Assembly (NCBI RefSeq): GCF_017565405.1
Contig: NZ_JAGEKR010000031.1
Coordinates: forward strand, 1 to 39,729
Reading direction: 5' to 3'
Length of the DNA: 39,729 nt
DNA from: Allobranchiibius sp. CTAmp26
GTDB lineage: Bacteria; Actinomycetota; Actinomycetes; Actinomycetales; Dermatophilaceae
Shown: positions 14,873 through 21,892 of the stretch, piece by piece
Layout: each line of letters starts with the position of its first letter
Numbering within the stretch: the stretch's first letter is position 1
The notes under the pieces: model-generated
What the model saw: the letters and a program-made list of their open reading frames with translations, nothing else
What the model was told of the DNA's origin: nothing
Database searches by the model: none
Program-made: the position numbers and the translations under genes

Positions 14873-15253
14873 TCAGGAGTCGTGGGTGGACCGCTCGATG
14901 ATGCAAAAGGGGTGGCCTGCCGGGTCTGTGAGGACGACGAGGTCCTGGCCTGAGGGGTTTCGCGCTGAAGGTTTGGTGGCACCGAGCTGCAGCAGTCGGG
15001 TCTCCACCTGATGCAGGTCCTCGACGAAGATCTCAAGGTGCATCTGGATGTTCGATCCAGGCCAAGTGGGCGGGGTCCAGCCGTCCAGCTCGCGGAAGAG
15101 GATGAGTAGACCGTCGACGCGGACGCCGTCAACATTCGGAAAATCGGGATCCGCCCTACCGCCGAATGCGTCTGTGTAGAACCGCACCATCGCCTTGGCG
15201 TCGGAGCAGTCAACGGTGAGTGCGGCGATCGCTGAAGCTGGCTGCGGCGGCAT
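14873..15253 (-). CDS. VOC-fold protein (glyoxalase/bleomycin resistance superfamily)
   Basis: 126 residues from the ATG at 15253 (MPPQPASAIAAL); extension to 15301 reads into the junction sites and is rejected. It shows the two beta-alpha-beta-beta-beta modules of the fold: IAALTVDCSDAKAMVRFY, then HLEIFVEDLHQVETRL, and the C-terminal LTDPAGHPFCII typical of this superfamily. Members include dioxygenases, lyases and antibiotic-binding proteins; many lone genes of this type in cassettes are presumed resistance or detoxification genes. No specific substrate can be named. Confidence 0.9.
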   Translation of the reverse strand: MPPQPASAIAALTVDCSDAKAMVRFYTDAFGGRADPDFPNVDGVRVDGLLILFRELDGWTPPTWPGSNIQMHLEIFVEDLHQVETRLLQLGATKPSARNPSGQDLVVLTDPAGHPFCIIERSTHDS

Positions 15254-15276
15254 GACCCGCAGCCTTGCACGCAGTC

Positions 15277-15326
15277 CCGTGAGTCGATCCGGTTGTGGCA
15301 CGCTCCGCGTGCCGATCGGTCTGCGG
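15277..15326. repeat. Tandem pair of cassette junction sites, 28-bp period
   Basis: Full matches with GATC at 15286 and 15314 (CCG-TGAGTC-GATC-CGGTTG-TGG, then CCG-CGTGCC-GATC-GGTCTG-CGG). Confidence 0.88.
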
Positions 15327-15384
15327 GTGGATGGTCTCGCACACTTGGGGTGGACGGATAAGGGTGCTCAGGCCCGGGAGTGCT

Positions 15385-16152
15385 CTACCGGTGGGTGCGG
15401 TCGCGGAGGTAGGTGCCAATGATTTCGGCACATCGGTCGCGTTGCAGTACTGGCCCGTGTCCGGAGTAGACGCAGTCGATGTCCAGGTCTTGTAGTCGCC
15501 GCATGCTGGCGATGTAGTCGTCGATGTTGGAGCCGTGCAGGTCATCGAGGAGTTGTTCGTCGGTGTCGAGGTCGTAGATGACGTCGCCAGAGAACAGGCT
15601 CCGGTTGCTTTGGTCGTAGAGCGCGATGCTGCCGGGGCTGTGGCCGGGCAGGTGCAGGACGGTCAGTTCGCGGTCGCCGAGATCGATGGTCTGACCGTCG
15701 GTCAGGCTGCGAGAGGCGCGTGCGGGGCGCAGCGTGTAGTCCTGTGGCCGGTACCCGGGGTGGGGCAGTGCTTTAATCATCCATTCTGGGACGGGTTGGG
15801 CGCTGTTGAGTCCGAGCTGGTCGGCCAATTCGCGTCCGCGCAAGGTGTTCCCGCCGACTGGGTTCGTGATGTGTTCCAGAGGGTGTGCATGGCACTGGTC
15901 GAATTCGTGTGCGCCGCCGGAGTGGTCCAGGTGGGCGTGGGTAATGACCACCAGCGGGTCGCGTTCGAAGAGGGTCGGCAGGTGTGTGCGCAGGCTTGCC
16001 ACGCCCAGTCCTGTGTCCACGATCAGGTCCCGATCGCGGCCTCGCAGGTGCCAGATGTTGGCGCGTAGCAAGAAGTGCATGCTCGGCTCGACGATGATGC
16101 TCAAGTGGTCGCGGACCTGCGTCTTGACGAACCATCGATCAGCAACCGGCAT
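15385..16152 (-). CDS. Metallo-beta-lactamase-fold hydrolase
   Basis: 255 residues from the ATG at 16152, or 265 from 16182. The metal-binding motif THAHLDHSGG (HxHxDH) is intact, with downstream ligands in HLPGHSPGS (His), LFSGDVIYDL (Asp) and YSGHGP (His), giving a full binuclear site. The domain order is that of general MBL hydrolases rather than a true secreted beta-lactamase; there is no signal peptide. Possible substrates include thioesters, lactones and phosphodiesters. It shares a unit with the upstream P-loop kinase gene in the same direction, with 141 bp between them. Confidence 0.93.
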   Translation of the reverse strand: MPVADRWFVKTQVRDHLSIIVEPSMHFLLRANIWHLRGRDRDLIVDTGLGVASLRTHLPTLFERDPLVVITHAHLDHSGGAHEFDQCHAHPLEHITNPVGGNTLRGRELADQLGLNSAQPVPEWMIKALPHPGYRPQDYTLRPARASRSLTDGQTIDLGDRELTVLHLPGHSPGSIALYDQSNRSLFSGDVIYDLDTDEQLLDDLHGSNIDDYIASMRRLQDLDIDCVYSGHGPVLQRDRCAEIIGTYLRDRTHR

Positions 16153-16293
16153 GTCAGGGACACCCGAACGAGCGGGCAGCATCTCAGGTACTTCTCCCGG
16201 CCGGATCCTTCAGCAGACACTCCGGCGGCCGGACCGTCTCGGTCGCGACGGTACTCATGCCATCACATCGATGCTCAGCCCACAGTCCGATCT

Positions 16294-16755
16294 TCATTGG
16301 GTGATCACCGTGAGTGGGCCTTCATGGGTGGTGGGTGGCTCGAAGTGGTCGAAGTAGTGCGCGGCCAACTCTGCAGAGACAACGACGTCATCAGCGTGGC
16401 GGCCGCGTCGTGATCGGACCCGTGCCAGGACGGTCTCTCGCTCGGTGGCTAGGTAGACGGTCTCGGGGACGACGCCGGTGGGTTCCAGCATTCGCCGGTA
16501 GTCCTCGCGCATCTGTCGGGACCAGAACGAAAGGTCGAGCACCACGTCACGTCCGGCCGCGACCAGCTCGAGCAGCGCGGAACGTAACTCCTCTTCGACG
16601 TCGACTTCATCGCTGCGCCGGACTACAGATGAGGCCTCCCGTCGCCATCTGAGCACGTCCAGAGACAGACGAGCCATGCCCTGCTGTTCGAGACCGCGCG
16701 CGTACATCGACTTGCCTGAACCAGCCGGCCCGCACATGAAGACCACTCGACTCAT
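16294..16755 (-). CDS. P-loop kinase/ATPase (AAA_33 type)
   Basis: 153 residues from the ATG at 16755. Walker A is GPAGSGKS (residues 9-16); DVVLDLSFWSRQMRE holds the Walker-B-like Asp; RVRSRRGRHADD is the Arg-rich lid region of small-molecule kinases. Proteins of this group phosphorylate small substrates such as aminoglycosides, chloramphenicol-like alcohols or nucleosides. The target is not visible. Same strand and unit as the MBL-fold gene at 15385-16152. Confidence 0.9.
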   Translation of the reverse strand: MSRVVFMCGPAGSGKSMYARGLEQQGMARLSLDVLRWRREASSVVRRSDEVDVEEELRSALLELVAAGRDVVLDLSFWSRQMREDYRRMLEPTGVVPETVYLATERETVLARVRSRRGRHADDVVVSAELAAHYFDHFEPPTTHEGPLTVITQ

Positions 16756-16774
16756 GACCTGAGGCTCTCACCAC

Positions 16775-16796
16775 CCGGAGACGGATCGGCTTGCGG
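16775..16796. repeat. Cassette junction site
   Basis: Full match: CCG-GAGACG-GATC-GGCTTG-CGG. Confidence 0.87.
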
Positions 16797-16909
16797 GCGG
16801 TGTTCCTCGTGACCTCGCGCCGAAGTGCCCGCCGCCGAAGATCATCTATGCCAGACAGGCGGACTTTCGGTGGGGCTGTCGAAATGGGAGGCGAGCGCCG
16901 AGGCGATTG

Positions 16910-17509
16910 ATGAAGACTGCGGCCATGTCGACTGCGGTCCTGTTCTCGCTGGTGGCGTCCGCGCTCACGGCGGCTTGTTCAGTCCCGCAGCTCTACCTGG
17001 CGTTGCGGTCGACGTTAGGCGTGTCGGTTTCCGCTTGGGCGCAGAGCTTCGCGCTCGGGTTTACCTGGGCCTCGTACGGTTTGGCGACACGGCAATGGGT
17101 GCTGTTGGCTAGCGAGGGCGCGTTCGCGCTCGGCAGCTTGGCAATCGCCTCCCGACTGCTGTCCTTGCGTCGGACCGCAGGTTGCACTGCGGGCTGCGTC
17201 GTCGTCGTGATCGGCGCATTTGCCGTGTTTGGGCCAGGCCCCTGTGTGCTGGCCGCGTCGCTGGGTTCGGTGACGGTCCGCGTGGCTCAAATTCGCGGCG
17301 TCGTGAGATCCGGAACGGCCGGCGGAGTCTCGATCTCGACCTGGCTGGTCCTTGCCGCATCCAACTTCGCCTGGACAGCCGCAGGAGTGGCCAACTCCGA
17401 CACCTTCTTCGCGTGGTCAGCAGCGTTCGGAGGGGTCTCGTCGCTCGCCGTTGTTGCGACCTGCGCCTGGTACAGGCGTCAGCCAGCCTTTGCCTCGCGA
17501 GAGCCGTAG
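16910..17509 (+). CDS. PQ-loop / SWEET-like small transporter
   Basis: 199 residues from the ATG at 16910 (ATGs at 16907 and 16922 are alternatives). Seven hydrophobic helices in two related halves. The first has SVPQLYLALRSTLGVSVSAW, the second SVTVRVAQIRGVVRSG followed by GGVSISTW: the same order of a Pro-Gln (PQ) type turn, a short basic stretch and a G-V-S-x-S-x-W helix start seen in MtN3/SemiSWEET and PQ-loop proteins. The second repeat has lost the PQ pair. Such proteins move sugars or amino acids through the membrane. Its TAG stop lies inside the next junction site. Confidence 0.75.
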   Translation: MKTAAMSTAVLFSLVASALTAACSVPQLYLALRSTLGVSVSAWAQSFALGFTWASYGLATRQWVLLASEGAFALGSLAIASRLLSLRRTAGCTAGCVVVVIGAFAVFGPGPCVLAASLGSVTVRVAQIRGVVRSGTAGGVSISTWLVLAASNFAWTAAGVANSDTFFAWSAAFGGVSSLAVVATCAWYRRQPAFASREP

Positions 17510-17581
17510 ACGGATCCGGTTGTGGCACGCTCCGGGTGCCGATCCGGTTGTGGCACGCTCCGCGTGCCGATCGGTGACCGG
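17504..17581. repeat. Three tandem cassette junction sites, 28-bp period
   Basis: Full matches with GATC at 17513, 17541 and 17569. The first overlaps the stop codon of the PQ-loop gene (CCG-TAG-ACG-GATC). The two 28-bp intervals contain no gene. Confidence 0.9.
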
Positions 17582-17646
17582 AAGGACCCGCTCGATGGCG
17601 AAATATCTAGAGCGACCCCACTGCCAGCGTGCGGGATGATGCGCAG

Positions 17647-18582
17647 ATGTCATCTCCGGCAGACCTCATCTCGCTCGCCAACGAGCTCGGCGACGCGCTC
17701 AATGGGGAGTCAGTCGAGAAAGTGCCTGGGGCTTTGCCCCGGCTCGCAGAAATGCTGGAGCACGAGGCCGACGCGGAGGTCATCGCCGCGATCGTAGACG
17801 CGCTGGGATACGCCTGGGACTCAAAGGCCGCCCGCATCGTCTTGGACCACGTCGCCGTCGACCATCCCGACGCTGATGTCCGACTCGCTGTTGCGCAATC
17901 TCTTCCCGGCGGCGTTGACGCGGACGAACCCGTACGAGATGCCGTCATCGAGGCGCTAACCGCCTTGACCCGTGATGATGAGACCGCTATTCGGGACTGG
18001 GCCTGCTTCGGCCTCGGACAGGTACGTGCGACCACGCCAGCAGCAATCGAAGCACTCGCTGCCCGGCTAGACGATGCCGACGACGACACCCGCTGCGAGG
18101 CACTCCTTGCTCTTGCCCAAACCGGTGACGACCGCGCGACCATCAGCCTCCGGCGCCGCCTCACGCTCACCGACGAGATGGTTTGCCTGCTGGAAATCAG
18201 GGCCGCCGCCGAGCTCGCCGACCCCCAGCTATATCCCCTGCTCGAAGGCCTAGGCAACGAATGGGCCGGGGACAACGACGAATTCACCACTGCACTCGCC
18301 CACGCGACCAGCCGATGCCGACCCGAAGCCAGAGCGCAGGCGGCAACGGTGGAACGCGCATTGCTCGCGCGAGTCGGCACACTGCTCACGGGGCAACCAA
18401 TCACTGCAGTCCTCGTAGGGCACTACCCACGCACCGCCCTCTCATTCCAGCCGATCGACAATGCGAGCCCGCCGCCTGCCCACGACGCGATCTGGCCCGA
18501 TCAAGATCCTTGGAACTACCCCCTCGAGCAAGAAGCCCAAAGTCTCGTTATGACCTATGCCCGTGGCGGCACGATCAACTGA
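17647..18582 (+). CDS. HEAT-repeat-like protein
   Basis: 311 residues from the ATG at 17647 (MSSPADLISLAN); 17629 is an alternative. Repeated helical pairs of about 30-35 residues, such as VIAAIVDALGYAWDSKAARI, DADVRLAVAQSLPGGV, RDWACFGLGQVRATTPAAIE and TRCEALLALAQTGDDRATIS, follow the PBS-lyase/HEAT pattern. About five repeats cover residues 35-200. The rest is less regular and ends with DQDPWNYPLEQEAQSLV. HEAT repeats are protein-binding scaffolds, so the partner defines the function. Lone gene between sites at 17569 and 18619. Confidence 0.85.
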   Translation: MSSPADLISLANELGDALNGESVEKVPGALPRLAEMLEHEADAEVIAAIVDALGYAWDSKAARIVLDHVAVDHPDADVRLAVAQSLPGGVDADEPVRDAVIEALTALTRDDETAIRDWACFGLGQVRATTPAAIEALAARLDDADDDTRCEALLALAQTGDDRATISLRRRLTLTDEMVCLLEIRAAAELADPQLYPLLEGLGNEWAGDNDEFTTALAHATSRCRPEARAQAATVERALLARVGTLLTGQPITAVLVGHYPRTALSFQPIDNASPPPAHDAIWPDQDPWNYPLEQEAQSLVMTYARGGTIN

Positions 18583-18609
18583 CGGCGCGGCGATACCCAC
18601 AGCGACTCA

Positions 18610-18631
18610 CCAGACAGCGATCGGCGATTGG
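18610..18631. repeat. Cassette junction site
   Basis: Full match: CCA-GACAGC-GATC-GGCGAT-TGG. Confidence 0.83.
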
Positions 18632-18689
18632 CGATCGCCACACCGGTATCGCTGCACGGTGGTCGCTTGTGGGCTGCGACGATGCGGGG

Positions 18690-19265
18690 ATGACTACCCC
18701 GCGCGCTGTTTTCGACGACGCGACGATCATGGGCGACGGATTCGCGTTGCGCGTTCCGTGCGTGGACGACGTCGACGCGATCACGGCGGCATGCCAAGAC
18801 CTGGTCACCCAGCGCTGGTTGCCCCTGCCGGTGCCCTACGAGCGAGAGCACGCCCTGTCTTTCGTCACGGACATCGCACCCGCGCAGCACCGCAGCGGCG
18901 CTGGGCTCGTACGGGTCATCGAGGTGGCAGGTCAAGTGGGTGGAGTCATCGACCTGAAGCAGACGGACTGGCGAGCTCAGGTCACCGAGATCGGCTATTG
19001 GGTCGCACCCACCCATCGAGGCCATGGCCTCGCCGGACGGGCCACCGAGCTGCTCTCGCGGTGGGCGATGGGTGACCAGGGCATGGAACGCGTCGAGATC
19101 GCTGCAGCTGCTGGCAACACCGCCTCGCAGCGTGCGGCCGAACGCGCTGGATTTGCCCGCGAGGGTCTGTGCCGATCCGCCGGCTACATCCATGCTGGTC
19201 GGATCGACCTAGTGCTGTACGCGCGTATTCGAGCCGACCTCGATCACGACAACGCGGCACTCTGA
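18690..19265 (+). CDS. GNAT N-acetyltransferase, RimJ/RimL-like
   Basis: 191 residues from the ATG at 18690; the frame is open far upstream as a shadow of the HEAT gene. FALRVPCVDDVDAITAACQD is the first strand-helix; EIGYWVAPTHRGHGLAGRA carries the acetyl-CoA loop (HRGHGLAGR); NTASQRAAERAGFAREG is the C-terminal motif. The arrangement is that of RimJ/RimL-type enzymes, which acetylate protein N-terminal amines or, in many mobile copies, small molecules. It resembles the gene at 37855-38433 in layout. Lone gene between sites at 18619 and 19330. Confidence 0.93.
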   Translation: MTTPRAVFDDATIMGDGFALRVPCVDDVDAITAACQDLVTQRWLPLPVPYEREHALSFVTDIAPAQHRSGAGLVRVIEVAGQVGGVIDLKQTDWRAQVTEIGYWVAPTHRGHGLAGRATELLSRWAMGDQGMERVEIAAAAGNTASQRAAERAGFAREGLCRSAGYIHAGRIDLVLYARIRADLDHDNAAL

Positions 19266-19320
19266 CCCTGAGGTAGCCGCGGAACCAAGGTCACGCCACA
19301 CCAGCAGCTCCAAGCCGCGC

Positions 19321-19342
19321 CCGTACGACGATCGGCGACCGG
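19321..19342. repeat. Cassette junction site
   Basis: Full match: CCG-TACGAC-GATC-GGCGAC-CGG. Confidence 0.87.
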
Positions 19343-19455
19343 GACGGGGTCCTCGCCCAACAGGCAAGCACGACTGATGGAATCAACGCTGGCTCGCCGT
19401 AGCGTGATGCTCCAGTGGTGGTGGTGGTGATGATGGCGGACCTGCTGCTGGCTGA

Positions 19456-19614
19456 CTACGAGCTGGCGGCACCTATCGTGAGCGTGGTGTGGATCCGTTC
19501 GGCGAGGGCGTGCACCGCGGCCCAAATCGCGTCGCCACTGGCGATGACGGCTTTGCCTATTGGACGGGTGATCACTACGAATCGTTCCTGGTGTTCCGGG
19601 GGTCGCGTCAATGA
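19456..19614 (+). pseudogene. C-terminal remnant of a barnase/RNase Sa-type ribonuclease
   Basis: An open stretch of 52 codons between a TGA at 19453 and the TGA at 19612-19614, without a usable start. Its translation contains YRERGV (the Y-x-E of the catalytic Glu), RGPNRVATG (substrate-binding Arg residues) and YWTGDHYESF (catalytic His), in the order of the C-terminal half of guanyl-specific microbial ribonucleases. The N-terminal half is missing. The stop overlaps the ATG of the barstar gene (ATGA), the arrangement of an intact toxin-immunity pair. I infer a toxin gene that lost its 5' part while the inhibitor gene was kept. A frameshifted N-terminus upstream was looked for and not convincingly found. 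Confidence 0.65.
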
Positions 19615-20138
19615 GTGACCCTCTTGTGCTGATGAAGGTGCAGCCCCATCTGCACCCATTGCTGCTGGAAGGTGATGCGCAGTCGATCGGGGATGCGGTA
19701 AGCGGTTGGGTGGAGTCGGGCTTGACGGCCCGGGTTGTCCGCGGCCGCAAGATGCGCACCGTTCGCGGCGTGCTGGACGAGTTCGCAGCCGCACTCCAGT
19801 TCCCCCTCTACTTCGGCGAAAACACGAATGCGTTCAACGAGTGCATTGCGGATTTGGACACACTTGCCGCCGGCGAGGGGTACGTAGTGACGATGATGGA
19901 GCCCGAGCAGGTTCTTGCCGATGAGGACACGGCGGCGCTCAAGTGGCTAGCTCGGGCCTTGGTGTCTGCCGCCGAGCAATGGGCTCAGCCAGTTGACCTT
20001 GGCGAGTGGTGGGATCGGCCGGCGGTCCCGTTCCACGTGGTCATGGCAGGGGAACGGGGGCAACTCGAGAGCGCCGCTGGTCGGTGGTCCAGTGCGGGCG
20101 TGACACCGTTGCCGTTCGGGGGGAGCGATGGAGGCTGA
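19611..20138 (+). CDS. Barstar-family ribonuclease inhibitor
   Basis: 175 residues from the ATG at 19611. The core GRKMRTVRGVLDEFAAALQF followed by PLYFGENTNAFNECIADLD is the barstar signature: a helix, then the Y/F-G-x-N-x-D/N-A-x-x-E/D segment that plugs the ribonuclease active site. The protein is longer than classical barstar (about 90 residues) and has a C-terminal extension. It would neutralise a barnase-type RNase in the cytoplasm. It directly overlaps a ribonuclease remnant (19456-19614), so it may now protect against a toxin made elsewhere or by neighbours. Confidence 0.88.
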   Translation: MSDPLVLMKVQPHLHPLLLEGDAQSIGDAVSGWVESGLTARVVRGRKMRTVRGVLDEFAAALQFPLYFGENTNAFNECIADLDTLAAGEGYVVTMMEPEQVLADEDTAALKWLARALVSAAEQWAQPVDLGEWWDRPAVPFHVVMAGERGQLESAAGRWSSAGVTPLPFGGSDGG

Positions 20139-20345
20139 CTGCGTCACTGCAAATAGGAGCTCGGGCCGGATGCTTCAGCTAACTGGTGATGTGAAGTGTT
20201 AACGCGCCTCTCAGTAACCGCCGCTGCAACGAGATTTGGTAGGTGGATGGTGCGGTCTGCGAAGGCCCGTGGAGGGGGTCGGGCAGCCCTGCAGCGTGAC
20301 CCACCGATGCCCGTCCCCTACTGAACACGGTCGCTGTGATCATGT

Positions 20346-20367
20346 CCGCAGGTGGATCGGCTACTGG
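20346..20367. repeat. Cassette junction site
   Basis: Full match: CCG-CAGGTG-GATC-GGCTAC-TGG, in the 276-bp gap between barstar and the next GNAT gene; the rest of that gap shows no gene. Confidence 0.83.
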
Positions 20368-20414
20368 GCCTGGACTGACGGACTGACCGAGCCGTCAGAG
20401 CTACTGGTTGCCGG

Positions 20415-20930
20415 ATGATGACTAGCCTTGCGCGGGTGGATTCAGGGATCCAAGTAAGGCCAGCGGTGGAGCAGGACGCGCCGGCGATGGCGCGGGTGCA
20501 TGTGGACTCCTGGCGTCAGACGTACCGGGGACTGATGGCCGACACGGTGCTCGATGACCCTGATCTTCTTGATCAACGTGGGAAATTCTGGGCAGCGGTA
20601 CTGACTGATCCGAGGTACTCGATGCAGCGAGTCGCGGTCGCCGAGCACGAGTCAGAGTTGGTGGGGATTGCGATGGCAGGGCCGTCCCGCGAGCCGGATG
20701 TGGACTGGTTAGAGCAACTCTTCGTCTTGTATACCTACGCCGCAATCCACGGGCGTGGAGCTGGGGCGGCACTGCTCGATGCCGTCGTCGAACCCACCTC
20801 AGTCGTCGGACTCTGGGTTGCAGACCCCAACCCTCGGGCGCAAGCGTTCTACCGTAAGCACGGCTTCCTACCCGACGGTGCCTGTTCAGCGGAAGACGGC
20901 ATCGACGAGATCCGAATGGTCCGGCACTGA
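20415..20930 (+). CDS. GNAT N-acetyltransferase
   Basis: 171 residues from the ATG at 20415 (or 20418). IQVRPAVEQDAPAMARVHVD is the N-terminal strand and helix, followed by WRQTYRGLMAD, a sequence typical of the Acetyltransf_1 subgroup. LFVLYTYAAIHGRGAGAALL is the acetyl-CoA loop (H-G-R-G-A-G) and VADPNPRAQAFYRKHGFLP the C-terminal N-x-x-A-x-x-F-Y-x-K-x-G-F motif. Acceptor unknown. Lone gene between sites at 20355 and 20958. Confidence 0.93.
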   Translation: MMTSLARVDSGIQVRPAVEQDAPAMARVHVDSWRQTYRGLMADTVLDDPDLLDQRGKFWAAVLTDPRYSMQRVAVAEHESELVGIAMAGPSREPDVDWLEQLFVLYTYAAIHGRGAGAALLDAVVEPTSVVGLWVADPNPRAQAFYRKHGFLPDGACSAEDGIDEIRMVRH

Positions 20931-20948
20931 CACGTCGACCGTGCGAGG

Positions 20949-20970
20949 CCACTTCAGGATCGGCAACCGG
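20949..20970. repeat. Cassette junction site (left edge of duplicated unit)
   Basis: Full match: CCA-CTTCAG-GATC-GGCAAC-CGG. The right half is shared with the next site at 21359; the left half is not. Confidence 0.9.
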
Positions 20971-21358
20971 GCAGAGCTGAAACACTGCTCTGCGTGCGAC
21001 ACGAAGCAACAATCAGAGCAGCTGAACTTGAACTCATGACGCTCTCCACGAGAAGCAACGGTCTACGCGTGCGGGAACTACTGCACGAGGACTTCGTAGA
21101 GATCGGACGGTCTGGCCGCCGCTGGACCCGCGATGAGCTGATGGCCTCGATCGCTGAGGATGGTGAGTACGAGGCGCCTGGCGTGAGTGAGTGGGTATTT
21201 GTGCAGATGTCCAGAGAGTTGATGCTTGTTACCTATCTCGCCACCGCTGCCAATCAGAAGAGCCGACACGCATCGCTCTGGGATATCGGTGCCGAGTCGC
21301 CCCAGATGCGCTTCCACCAGGGCACCATCGTCCCCGGTGGCCAACCCGCCCAGTAGGC
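20958..21358 (+). repeat. 401-bp tandem duplicated cassette, copy 1
   Basis: Identical by eye to 21359-21759. The unit starts at GATCGGCA and ends two bases after the TAG of its gene. The flanking GATCs at 20958, 21359 and 21760 are exactly 401 bp apart. Confidence 0.97.
20994..21356 (+). CDS. DUF4440 / NTF2-like protein, copy 1
   Basis: 120 residues from a GTG at 20994; an ATG at 21036 is an alternative. Opening helix HEATIRAAELELMTLSTRSN, then GLRVRELLHEDFVEIGRSGR and RWTRDELMASIAEDG match the start of DUF4440/SnoaL-like NTF2-fold proteins; VSEWVFVQMSRELMLVTYLA and ASLWDI are the later strands. These small cone-shaped proteins bind or act on small molecules; function unassigned. The TAG stop lies inside the boundary site. 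Identical to the second copy. Confidence 0.85.
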   Translation: MRHEATIRAAELELMTLSTRSNGLRVRELLHEDFVEIGRSGRRWTRDELMASIAEDGEYEAPGVSEWVFVQMSRELMLVTYLATAANQKSRHASLWDIGAESPQMRFHQGTIVPGGQPAQ

Positions 21359-21371
21359 GATCGGCAACCGG
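21350..21371. repeat. Cassette junction site (between duplicated units)
   Basis: Full match: CCA-GTAGGC-GATC-GGCAAC-CGG. It combines the left half of the site at 21760 with the right half of the site at 20958, as expected for a crossover in the core. Confidence 0.93.
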
Positions 21372-21759
21372 GCAGAGCTGAAACACTGCTCTGCGTGCGA
21401 CACGAAGCAACAATCAGAGCAGCTGAACTTGAACTCATGACGCTCTCCACGAGAAGCAACGGTCTACGCGTGCGGGAACTACTGCACGAGGACTTCGTAG
21501 AGATCGGACGGTCTGGCCGCCGCTGGACCCGCGATGAGCTGATGGCCTCGATCGCTGAGGATGGTGAGTACGAGGCGCCTGGCGTGAGTGAGTGGGTATT
21601 TGTGCAGATGTCCAGAGAGTTGATGCTTGTTACCTATCTCGCCACCGCTGCCAATCAGAAGAGCCGACACGCATCGCTCTGGGATATCGGTGCCGAGTCG
21701 CCCCAGATGCGCTTCCACCAGGGCACCATCGTCCCCGGTGGCCAACCCGCCCAGTAGGC
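21359..21759 (+). repeat. 401-bp tandem duplicated cassette, copy 2
   Basis: Second, identical copy of 20958-21358, ending at GATCGGCA of the next site at 21760. Confidence 0.97.
21395..21757 (+). CDS. DUF4440 / NTF2-like protein, copy 2
   Basis: Second identical copy of the gene at 20994-21356, starting at the equivalent GTG (21395). A longer open frame from 21191 exists only because it reads through the first copy in another frame and is not a gene. Identity of both copies implies a recent duplication. Confidence 0.85.
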   Translation: MRHEATIRAAELELMTLSTRSNGLRVRELLHEDFVEIGRSGRRWTRDELMASIAEDGEYEAPGVSEWVFVQMSRELMLVTYLATAANQKSRHASLWDIGAESPQMRFHQGTIVPGGQPAQ

Positions 21760-21828
21760 GATCGGCACGCGGAGCGTGCCACAACAGGATCGGCACGCGG
21801 AGCGTGCCACAACCGAATCCCGTTGCGG
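21751..21828. repeat. Three tandem cassette junction sites, 28-bp period (minus orientation)
   Basis: GATC at 21760 and 21788, and a variant core AATC at 21816. All have CCA and CGG outer triplets. The repeat unit is the reverse complement of the 28-bp units at 2017, 7225, 15286 and 17513. The third site (ATCCCGTTGCGGGATGCGC) resembles the sequence at the right array end. Confidence 0.88.
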
Positions 21829-21892
21829 GATGCGCGGTCCTTGCCGCGCGATGCGGTAACACGCCGCGGCACTCGTGGAAGAGTTCTATCCC

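Noticed and set aside
14591-14906. Short minus-strand ORFs between the GNAT and VOC genes
   Set aside because: They translate element B copy 4 and the junction site.
15535-16068. 177-residue plus-strand ORF
   Set aside because: Shadow of the metallo-beta-lactamase-fold gene on the minus strand, which has all metal ligands.
17504-17581. 28-bp tandem repeats as a CRISPR array
   Set aside because: Only two or three units with no variable spacers (6-bp constant spacer) and no cas genes.
20195-20225. Integron attC-like core (GTTAACG ... AGTAAC) after the barstar gene
   Set aside because: Isolated, not repeated at other boundaries, and no IntI gene is present.
20236-20418. 60-residue plus-strand ORF
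   Set aside because: Crosses a junction site, has no family features and an unlikely composition.
21191-21757. 188-residue ORF across the duplicated unit
   Set aside because: Its N-terminal 68 residues are the first copy read in another frame; the real gene starts at 21395.
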